A DNA stretch of 55,105 nt from NCBI GenBank assembly GCA_022824865.1, contig JAJDZD010000039.1, forward strand, positions 1-55,105. The letters are read 5' to 3'. The notes below the pieces were generated by a model that was not told the origin of the DNA, made no database searches, and was given only the letters and a program-made list of their open reading frames with translations. Positions within the stretch are counted from its first letter, which is position 1. The number at the start of each line of letters is the position of its first letter. This document shows, one piece after another, positions 49,003 through 55,105 of the stretch. The position numbers were made by a program, and so were the translations under genes. This DNA comes from Chloroflexota bacterium. Its GTDB lineage: Bacteria; Chloroflexota; UBA11872.

Positions 49003-49989
49003 GTGCTGTTGAAGCGTCTGCGGCGGGCTCAGCGCACGGAGCCCCCCGAAGCGGAAGCCGAAGAGGCCCGGGCGCCAGCCGCGCAGCCGACCCGGCGTCG
49101 GTTTGCCACGGTACGGCAATGGCTAGGGCGCTCGAAGCTGACTGAGGCGGACTGGGACGAACTGGAAGAGGTGCTAATCGCCGCCGACCTGGGTCCCCTG
49201 CTGGCCATGGAGTTGCTGGACGAGTTGCGCGAAACGGTGAGAGCGGACGGCACGTCTGATCCGGAGGCGGCTCGGGCGCTGCTGGCATCCCGTCTGTGCC
49301 AGGCGTTAGGTGGGCATGAGGCCCAGTTCGCCAGCGGTCCGCCGCCCCAAGTCGTGTTCGTGGTAGGAGTTAACGGCGCGGGGAAAACGACATCAATCGC
49401 CAAACTGGCGCATCTGCTGCAGACGAACGGGAGCGACGTCTTGCTGGCGGCTGGCGACACCTTCCGCGCAGGCGCCATTGACCAATTGCAAATCTGGGGC
49501 GATCGGGCCGGCGTGCCGGTGATCGCGCACCAGCCGAGTGGGGATCCGGGCGCGGTGATCTACGACGCGTTGGACGCCGCGCAGGCGCGGGGCGCGGACT
49601 ACGTGATTGCCGACTCGGCCGGTCGGCAACACACCAACGTGAATCTCATGAACGAACTGGCCAAGATGCGGAGAGTCGCTTCGCGCAAAGCCCCGGGAGC
49701 GCCGCACGAGGTGCTGCTCGTTCTGGACGCACTGACGGGACAGAACGGCCTGCACCAGGCCCAGGGATTCCTGGAAACGTCGGAGGTGACCGGCATTGTG
49801 CTGACGAAGCTGGACAGTTCCGCTAAGGGCGGCGTCGCGTTCGCCGTCACGCGGGCTACGGGGATTCCGATCAAGTTTGTCGGCCTAGGCGAACGGCTGA
49901 CGGACTTTGAGCCGTTCGACCCCGACCGGTTCGTTCAGGCGTTACTTGCGCCGCAGTTGGATGAAGTCGACGACGAGGAGGAAACGTGA
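49003..49989 (+). CDS. ftsY: Signal recognition particle receptor FtsY
   Basis: A 328-residue SRP GTPase that docks ribosome-SRP complexes at the membrane. There is a short acidic N-terminal A domain (about 12-34), the N domain [20 protein letters not shown], then the NG GTPase: [18 protein letters not shown] (G1), [40 protein letters not shown] (G3; DSAGR where most have DTAGR), [20 protein letters not shown] (G4) and [20 protein letters not shown]. It is shorter than E. coli FtsY because the A domain is small. The start is GTG 49003. The stop overlaps the nucleotidyltransferase GTG by 4 bp. Confidence 0.94.
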   Translation: MLLKRLRRAQRTEPPEAEAEEARAPAAQPTRRRFATVRQWLGRSKLTEADWDELEEVLIAADLGPLLAMELLDELRETVRADGTSDPEAARALLASRLCQALGGHEAQFASGPPPQVVFVVGVNGAGKTTSIAKLAHLLQTNGSDVLLAAGDTFRAGAIDQLQIWGDRAGVPVIAHQPSGDPGAVIYDALDAAQARGADYVIADSAGRQHTNVNLMNELAKMRRVASRKAPGAPHEVLLVLDALTGQNGLHQAQGFLETSEVTGIVLTKLDSSAKGGVAFAVTRATGIPIKFVGLGERLTDFEPFDPDRFVQALLAPQLDEVDDEEET

Positions 49990-50720
49990 AAGGTGTGATT
50001 CTGGCGGGCGGTATCGCGTCCCGTCTGGACCCGATAACGCGGGTGACCAACAAGCAATTGCTGCCCGTCTATAACAAACCGATGGTCTTTTACCCCATCG
50101 AAACGTTGGTGAATGCTGGAGTAACGGAAATCCTGATCGTCACCAGCGGATTCAGCGCTGGCGACTTCCTTCGCCTGCTGGGCAATGGCGAAGCGCTGGG
50201 TGTTGAGCACCTGAGCTTCACCTACCAGGACGGCGCCGGCGGAATCGCTGAAGCGATCTCGCTGGCGCGGCCGTTCGTGGGCGACGACCGGATGGTGGTG
50301 ATTCTGGGCGACAACGTCATTGGCGGGAACATCGTGGAGGCGACGCGACGGTTCGAGTCGCAATCGCGCGGGGCCAAGGTTCTGCTAAAGGAGGTCGAAA
50401 ACCCCAGGGCCTACGGCGTTGCGGAACTCGAGGGCGACCGTGTCGTGCGCTTCATCGAGAAGCCCCAGGATCCACCGTCCAATTTGGCCGTGACCGGCAT
50501 CTATTTCTACGACGCGCAGGCGTTCAGCCTGATTGAGCAGCTGGAGCGGTCGGATCGCGGCGAACTCGAGGTGACGGACTTGAACAACGCCTACCTGGAA
50601 CGCGGCGAAATGACCCACGACGTGCTGGAGGGCTACTGGGCGGACTGCGGGGAGTCCATCGATCACTACCTGCAGGCGTGCAATCTGGTAGCGAAGCACG
50701 GGGCGAATCGTATCGCGTAG
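49986..50720 (+). CDS. Glucose-1-phosphate thymidylyltransferase-like nucleotidyltransferase
   Basis: 244 residues. [20 protein letters not shown] then TNKQLLPVYNKPMVFYPIET is the RmlA-type N-terminus, followed by YQDGAGGIAEAISLARPFVG, VILGDNVIGGN, ENPRAYGVAELEGDRVVRFI and EKPQDPPSNLAVTGIYFYDA. It is close to RmlA (dTTP plus glucose 1-phosphate) but lacks the last 40-50 residues of typical RmlA, as in short archaeal or bacterial relatives. AGGAGG at 49976-49981 lies 4 bp before GTG 49986, inside ftsY, so it is coupled to ftsY translation. No rmlB, rmlC or rmlD is adjacent. Confidence 0.86.
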   Translation: MKGVILAGGIASRLDPITRVTNKQLLPVYNKPMVFYPIETLVNAGVTEILIVTSGFSAGDFLRLLGNGEALGVEHLSFTYQDGAGGIAEAISLARPFVGDDRMVVILGDNVIGGNIVEATRRFESQSRGAKVLLKEVENPRAYGVAELEGDRVVRFIEKPQDPPSNLAVTGIYFYDAQAFSLIEQLERSDRGELEVTDLNNAYLERGEMTHDVLEGYWADCGESIDHYLQACNLVAKHGANRIA

Positions 50721-50808
50721 CGTCCACAGCTCTTGTGGCGACACGTCGGGCACCGACACATTTCCATCCCGATACAATGCTCGGGCGGCTGTAGCTGAGG
50801 ACTGATCG

Positions 50809-51003
50809 ATGCCCGACGACGACGATGAAATCAGAGTCAGTGTCAGATCCAGCGAACGGCGTGAATGCGCCCTGTGCCGCCAGGAAACCACCTGGAACTA
50901 CTACGAATACCGCCGGTGGTTTGGACTGCTGAAGACGCAGTACTGGGCGTGCGGGCGCTGCGGTAAGAGCGAAAGTCTGGCGGCGCCCGCCACCGAAGAC
51001 TGA
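50809..51003 (+). CDS. Zinc-ribbon microprotein
   Basis: 64 residues with two C-x2-C knuckles: ERRECALCRQETTWNYYEYR and YWACGRCGKSESLAAPA, joined by an aromatic stretch (YYEYRRWFGLLKTQYW). An acidic start (MPDDDDEIRV) precedes them. The arrangement fits a rubredoxin-like or ribbon-type zinc fold. No known family is assigned. It lies between the nucleotidyltransferase and the MFS gene. Confidence 0.62.
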   Translation: MPDDDDEIRVSVRSSERRECALCRQETTWNYYEYRRWFGLLKTQYWACGRCGKSESLAAPATED

Positions 51004-51046
51004 CGGCCACCGCCCGGAGTAAGCACATCTTCACGGGAGGCCGGTA

Positions 51047-52243
51047 ATCGCCCGGCTGCGCGCGCGGCTGGGCGCGGTCCCTTCCGCCCTGGTCACGATC
51101 GTCTCGATCCTATTTCTGAACAACGTCGCCGTGGCCGCGGCGCGGGCGCTGCTGCCGATCTATGTCGAGCGCGACCTGGGCATGTCGCCCGCGTTTACCA
51201 GCCTGTTGGTGTCCCTGGAAACGGTGATGGGCGGGCTGATATCGGTGACAGCGGGCGCGCTGGCCGACCGGCTGGGACACCGGCTGGTGCTGGTGATCGG
51301 GATTCTGGGGTTTTCAGCAGGGCTGCTGCAGTACCTGACCGGCGTGCCGTGGTTGCTGGTGGCGCTGGCGGTCGTTCTGGGGTTGGCCCACGGCATGCGC
51401 TCGACCTCCGGTCAGAGCTATCTGTTGACGGCTTCCAGCCGGCAGTCGGTCGGCGTGGCCACGGCCGCGTACTTTCTCGGCGGGACGATTGGGATGTCGG
51501 CGAGTTCCGCCGTGGCCGGGCCGGTGGTCGAACGCTTTGGCTTCGCCGCGTACGCCCTCGTGGGGCTGGGACTGAATCTGCTACCTGCCGCAATTACCCT
51601 GCGCTACCTGCGGGATGTTCGCCCAAATCGACCGGCTAGTGGCACCGATAGGCGGACGTGGGATGTCCTGATGCGGCGCGAGGTGTGGCTGATGGGCGGA
51701 CTTCGCTTCTTCTCCACCGCCTTCTGGGGCGTTTGGAGCCTGGCGATTCCGCTGCTGATGTTCCGCGCCACGGCCAGCGTGCTGCCGCCGGCCCTTCTGT
51801 ACGGGACCGTAGCCATGAGCCTGGCCGCGGTCAGCCAGTTTCTGATCGGCCACTGGTCCGACCGTAGCGGTCGCACGGCGCCGGTATACGTCGTGCTCGG
51901 CGCGCAGCTCGTGCTGGCCATCATGGCAGCGCTGGCCTGGCAGTCGACACCGGTACTGATGGTGACCGGGATCGCCGGCGTAGTGACCGGCTGGACGATG
52001 TCGGTGCTGGTGCTGGGCGTCGTGCGCGACCGCACGGCGCCGCTGGAACGCGGGCGCGTTGTCGGCTTCGTGCATGCCCTGTGGAGCTTCGGAATCCTGG
52101 CTGGCACGGTTGTCGCGGGAACACTGATCGATATCGATCCGGGGCTGCCGCTGGCCATTGGAGCCCTGGCCAACCTCGTCTCGCTGGCTATCGCGGCTCT
52201 CTTGTTCCACGGACGGCACATGCCGGCGCCGGAGGCGAGCTGA
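51047..52243 (+). CDS. Major facilitator superfamily transporter (apparently non-canonical ATC start)
   Basis: About 398 residues and 12 helices. The first helix is SALVTIVSILFLNNVAVAAA and the A-loop motif is GALADRLGHRLVLV. Later helices include GLRFFSTAFWGVWSLAIPLL and a second-half motif GHWSDRSGRTAPVYVVLGAQ. The only GTG start (51131) would cut off most of helix 1. The frame is open back to a TAA at about 51019 and contains no ATG, GTG or TTG. GGGAGG at 51035-51040 lies 6 bp before ATC 51047, so initiation at ATC, or a sequence error there, is likely. The substrate is unknown. Confidence 0.75.
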   Translation: MARLRARLGAVPSALVTIVSILFLNNVAVAAARALLPIYVERDLGMSPAFTSLLVSLETVMGGLISVTAGALADRLGHRLVLVIGILGFSAGLLQYLTGVPWLLVALAVVLGLAHGMRSTSGQSYLLTASSRQSVGVATAAYFLGGTIGMSASSAVAGPVVERFGFAAYALVGLGLNLLPAAITLRYLRDVRPNRPASGTDRRTWDVLMRREVWLMGGLRFFSTAFWGVWSLAIPLLMFRATASVLPPALLYGTVAMSLAAVSQFLIGHWSDRSGRTAPVYVVLGAQLVLAIMAALAWQSTPVLMVTGIAGVVTGWTMSVLVLGVVRDRTAPLERGRVVGFVHALWSFGILAGTVVAGTLIDIDPGLPLAIGALANLVSLAIAALLFHGRHMPAPEAS

Positions 52244-52286
52244 TCGCAACTAAACTGGCGTGCCTCCGAACTCCGAGTCTCCTGGC

Positions 52287-53057
52287 ATGACCTCGCCACA
52301 AGCCCGACGGCCCATCGTGGCCGCGAACTGGAAGATGAACACAGGGCCGGACGACGGCGCCCAACTAGCTCGAGCCGTTTCGGCCGAAGACCTGCCGTTG
52401 GCGCAGGTCGAGGTTGTCTTGTGCCCACCCGCCACCGGGCTTACGTCCGTCGCCGAGGCCGTCGAGGACTCCCCGATCGCCGTTGGCGCCCAGCACGTGT
52501 ATTGGGAGTCGAGTGGGGCCTTCACCGGAGAGATCTCCGTCCCGATGCTGACGGGCCTCGCCGCCTACGCCATTACCGGCCACTCCGAGCGGCGGCAACT
52601 GTTCGGGGAATCTGACCTGGATGTCCGGCGCAAGACGTTGGCCATCCTGTCCGGCGGCCTGACACCCATCGTGGCGGTGGGTGAGTCATTGGATCAATGG
52701 GATGCCGGCGAGACGCTTGCCGTGCTGCGTTCGCAAGTCACCCAGGTGTTCGACGTGCTGTCGCCGGAACAAACCGCCGCCAGCGTGATTGCTTATGAGC
52801 CCGTGTGGGCCATCGGGACAGGGCGCAACGCCTCGCCCGAGCAGGCGCAGGAAGCCATCGGCTGGATTCGCGACACCGTGGCCGCGTGCCAGGGTCGTCC
52901 GGCCGCCGAGCGGGTGCGAATTCAATACGGCGGCAGCGTCTCGCCGGACAACTGCGACGAATTGCTCAGTCGCGATGGAATCGACGGGGCGCTGGTGGGC
53001 GGCGCCAGCCTGGACGCCGCCCAGTTCGCAGCTATCGTCCGAGCCGCGGTGCCCTAG
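52287..53057 (+). CDS. tpiA: Triosephosphate isomerase
   Basis: A 256-residue TIM-barrel enzyme interconverting dihydroxyacetone phosphate and glyceraldehyde 3-phosphate. The catalytic lysine is in IVAANWKMNTGPDD, the histidine in AYAITGHSERRQLFGES and the glutamate in VIAYEPVWAIGTGRNASPEQ. The phosphate-binding end is RIQYGGSVSPDNCDELL and DGALVGGASLDAAQFAAIV. Length is normal. ATG 52287 gives the standard N-terminus; GTG 52260 is also in frame. It is not in a glycolytic gene cluster here. Confidence 0.95.
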   Translation: MTSPQARRPIVAANWKMNTGPDDGAQLARAVSAEDLPLAQVEVVLCPPATGLTSVAEAVEDSPIAVGAQHVYWESSGAFTGEISVPMLTGLAAYAITGHSERRQLFGESDLDVRRKTLAILSGGLTPIVAVGESLDQWDAGETLAVLRSQVTQVFDVLSPEQTAASVIAYEPVWAIGTGRNASPEQAQEAIGWIRDTVAACQGRPAAERVRIQYGGSVSPDNCDELLSRDGIDGALVGGASLDAAQFAAIVRAAVP

Positions 53058-53101
53058 TCCCTTAGTCCTTTCGCCGGACGGCGCGGCTGCCAGCGCGGCA
53101 G

Positions 53102-53992
53102 TCAGATCAGGATTGGGTTGGACCAGGCGATCCGGCCAGCCTCGTCTTCCACTTCGACGCGAATGTAGACCTCGTCGCCGCGCCGCTCGTGAACGGCGGC
53201 CGTGAGAGGCTCGGCGCCAGCCAGGTGACTCGAACCGCGAGAACGCGCAGCGATAAAGCTGATACGCGAGGCAGGTGAGGTCTTCACCCGAACCTCAGCG
53301 TCGTCCACCTGAAAGTCGAGAATCTCCGGTCCCATCGACGAGTAGAAGTGCCCGCGACGCATGGCCTCAACCAGCCCTGCGGGCGTGAAGTCCTCGGTGC
53401 GGACCATCACCCAACCGCGGCCCTGCGCGCCGTGCTTCCAATGCGAGTCATCAGTGGCGAACCCCCACGTCAAGCCGGCCTGGAGCAGGTATTCGTCCCA
53501 GGTCTGGCCGGAATAGCCCTTGGCGCGGGTGACGTCGCAGACGGAGTTGAAGACTTCCATTCCAACAAAGCCCTCGATCTCCAGCATGTCGTGGGCGGAC
53601 TGGCCCAGCCAGTAGGGGTGAGCCATGACGGCAAAGCCGCCGCCGGCGTTGACCCGGTCAATGGCCTCCTGCGGGCCCCAGGATTCGCTTGAGCGCTCGA
53701 AGCCGCTGACGCCGGTCGCCAGGATGTGATAGCGCTCGCCGGTGTAAGGGTCGGGGCCATGCATCTCGATTCCCGGGATCGTGACGAAGCCCGGCTGGGC
53801 GTAGGCCGTCGTGTCGGAGACGACGTGGTGATCCGACAGCGCCACAAAGTCGTAGCCGGCGTCGCGGTACCAGGCCACCGCATCCTCGGGCGACTTGGCT
53901 CCGTCCGAGTTGGTGGAATGCATGTGCAGGTTGCCGCGATACCAGCGGCCCTGCGTTTGAAACGGGTTGCCATCGCCTGCATTCGCGGTCAT
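53102..53992 (-). CDS. PHP-domain metal-dependent hydrolase (CehA/McbA-like)
   Basis: 296 residues. Metal ligands of the PHP fold: WYRGNLHMHSTNSDGAKSPE near 17-36, YDFVALSDHHVVSDTTAYA near 47-65, TIPGIEMHG, GGGFAVMAHPYWLGQSAHDM near 117-136, GMEVFNSVCD and GLTWGFATDDSHWKHGAQGR near 174-193. The C-terminal 60 residues form a beta domain with DDAEVRVKTSPASRISFIAA. Relatives act as phosphoesterases or as carbaryl hydrolase-like esterases; the substrate cannot be read. It converges on tpiA. Confidence 0.87.
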   Translation of the reverse strand: MTANAGDGNPFQTQGRWYRGNLHMHSTNSDGAKSPEDAVAWYRDAGYDFVALSDHHVVSDTTAYAQPGFVTIPGIEMHGPDPYTGERYHILATGVSGFERSSESWGPQEAIDRVNAGGGFAVMAHPYWLGQSAHDMLEIEGFVGMEVFNSVCDVTRAKGYSGQTWDEYLLQAGLTWGFATDDSHWKHGAQGRGWVMVRTEDFTPAGLVEAMRRGHFYSSMGPEILDFQVDDAEVRVKTSPASRISFIAARSRGSSHLAGAEPLTAAVHERRGDEVYIRVEVEDEAGRIAWSNPILI

Positions 53993-54180
53993 CTCCGACT
54001 CCTCATCGCACGGCGCTTCGGGCAGTACGTGGGCATTATCCGGTGCGAAACAGATCTCGGGTCACCACCGGGCCCCGAAGTTAATTGACAAGACATTCCG
54101 CACTCGTCTGTGTTAAGGCTTTCAGCGCGGGGCCGACTATGATCAGCGCTTCGCGCGGCACAGCTGGGAGGTAGCACGAA

Positions 54181-54867
54181 ATGCCGATGAACGGCCGACG
54201 TGTGTCGGTGTGCATCCCGGCCAAAGACGAAGCCGAGACGATCGAGGAGATCATTGCCGGCTGCCGGCCGCACGCCGACCACCTGTTTGTGGTGGACGGA
54301 CACTCCGGCGACGCCACGCGGGATCTGGCCGAGTCGCTTGAGGTTCCGGTGTATCTCGATGCCGGACGGGGTAAGGGCTGTGCCGTGCGGGAGGCAATTG
54401 CGCGCGCGACGGGCGACATCCTGGTGACCATCGACGCCGACATGTCGTTCGATCCAGACGATATACCTGCCCTGGTGGCGCCCGTGGCGAACGGCGAAAC
54501 CGACTACTCCACGGGATCGCGGATGCGCGGCGGCAGCGACGAACTGCACGGCGATTTCGACAAGTTCCTGCGCATGATGGGACAGGACATCATCACCCTG
54601 GGCATCAACTACCGCTTCGGGGTTCGGCTGACCGATTCGCAGAGCGGCTTTCGCGCTTTTGACCTGGCGGCCGCCAGGTCAATCACGCTCCAGGAAGACA
54701 TCACCACCACCGAGCAGGAAATGATCATCAAGTTCCTGCGCAAGGGATACCGCGTCGCCGAGGTCCCCACGCACGAATACGCCAGCCGGCGCGAGCGCTC
54801 CCACATTTCCCTGCGGCGACATGGCGCACGCTACGTCTATAGCTGGCTGCGCTACATGTTCTTCTAG
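54181..54867 (+). CDS. Family 2 glycosyltransferase
   Basis: 228 residues. RRVSVCIPAKDEAETIEEII, LFVVDGHSGDATRDLAES, GRGKGCAVREAIARATGDIL, the metal site VTIDADMSFDPDDIPALV, GSRMRGGSDELHGDFDKFLR, SQSGFRAFDLAAARSITLQE and TTTEQEMIIKFLRKGYRVAE are present. This is the pattern of polyprenyl-phosphate sugar transferases of the DPM/GtrB kind, but without the C-terminal membrane helices. VDGHSGD replaces the usual DDGSTD. It is divergent from the PHP gene across 188 bp. Confidence 0.85.
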   Translation: MPMNGRRVSVCIPAKDEAETIEEIIAGCRPHADHLFVVDGHSGDATRDLAESLEVPVYLDAGRGKGCAVREAIARATGDILVTIDADMSFDPDDIPALVAPVANGETDYSTGSRMRGGSDELHGDFDKFLRMMGQDIITLGINYRFGVRLTDSQSGFRAFDLAAARSITLQEDITTTEQEMIIKFLRKGYRVAEVPTHEYASRRERSHISLRRHGARYVYSWLRYMFF

Positions 54868-54908
54868 CCGAGCGATTCGAGCGGCCCCGGAAGATTCGGC
54901 TGGCGGCG

Positions 54909-55105
54909 CTATCCGCCCCACATGCGGCGTGGCGGCCCTTGGGGCATCGTCTGGCTGACTTCGACCTGATCCTTGCCGGGGAATCCGGTGGTGTAGAGCC
55001 TGTAGTACAACTCGCGCCGGGCCAGCAGTTCTTCGTGTGCCCCGCGCTCCACGATCTCACCGTCCTGGAAAACAAGAATCAGGTCCGCACCGCGCACGGT
55101 CGCCA
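54909..55105 (-). CDS. ABC transporter ATP-binding protein, C-terminal end (cut by window edge)
   Basis: The last 64 residues of an exporter-type ABC protein: [20 protein letters not shown] then [20 protein letters not shown] and a tail [10 protein letters not shown]. The first part is the H-loop-to-end segment of MsbA/LmrA-like proteins (usually SHRLSTV-x-AD-I-V-x-G-I-E-G-H-EL). The rest, including Walker A and the membrane domain, lies beyond 55105. Substrate unknown. Confidence 0.87.
   Translation of the reverse strand, partial: ATVRGADLILVFQDGEIVERGAHEELLARRELYYRLYTTGFPGKDQVEVSQTMPQGPPRRMWGG

Overview
The window is about 55 kb of GC-rich (roughly two thirds G+C) bacterial chromosome. It is densely packed with short gaps, GTG/TTG starts, 1-4 bp stop/start overlaps and few clear Shine-Dalgarno sites. 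An ECF sigma factor coupled to a DUF5667-type membrane protein, proline/threonine-rich linkers on LysM and SH3b surface proteins, and the overall gene mix suggest a member of the Chloroflexota. This is inference from content; the window holds no rRNA or other marker that fixes the taxon. Two exact parS sites (11131-11148 and 15527-15544), 4.4 kb apart, show that it is chromosomal and suggest that it lies toward the replication origin.

Layout. 1-1290: the tail of an IS110-type transposase, then a gene-free, repeat-rich stretch with two arrays of 21-bp units, a dispersed palindrome and a perfect 26-bp hairpin. 1291-9613: a nitroreductase fusion, an envelope glycosylation group (methyltransferase, large polytopic membrane protein, family 2 glycosyltransferase), DedA and DUF4126 membrane proteins, a stand-alone MTHFR C-terminal-like protein, a LysM protein and a sugar nucleotidyltransferase. 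9610-15872: PabB, an AIR-synthase/HypE-like protein, threonine aldolase, an SDR and a methyltransferase, then tiny membrane/coiled-coil proteins and a pterin dehydratase. The parS sites flank this block. 15971-20867: two translationally coupled nucleotide-sugar epimerases, then the sigma factor and its DUF5667-type partner. 20883-26626: a secreted unknown, Ddl, PyrE, an SDR that appears to lack its catalytic pair, and an SLC13-type permease.

26694-36169: accessory and mixed functions. These are a Gfo/Idh/MocA oxidoreductase, a DUF104/PIN toxin-antitoxin pair, a DUF4143 ATPase, a GH32/43-like propeller, a small lipoprotein, a dual-specificity phosphatase, the two halves of D-glutamate cyclase as separate overlapping genes, a DUF3800 protein and a GNAT acetyltransferase. 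36549-42408: a NarL-type two-component system followed by three same-strand genes for exported or membrane proteins. Two of these carry four copies of a highly conserved 53-residue domain that I do not recognise (starts WPT[T/S]C, ends FAWAF), combined with homogenised ankyrin repeats or an unknown C-terminal domain. This is the best candidate here for something undescribed.

42913-55105: an SH3b protein, NadA, a primary-type sigma factor, an iron-sulfur group (SufR-like regulator, cysteine desulfurase, HesB/IscA), FtsY coupled to a nucleotidyltransferase, a zinc-ribbon microprotein, an MFS transporter with no canonical start codon, triosephosphate isomerase, a PHP hydrolase, a second family 2 glycosyltransferase and the cut-off end of an ABC exporter. 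I found no rRNA, convincing tRNA or CRISPR array.
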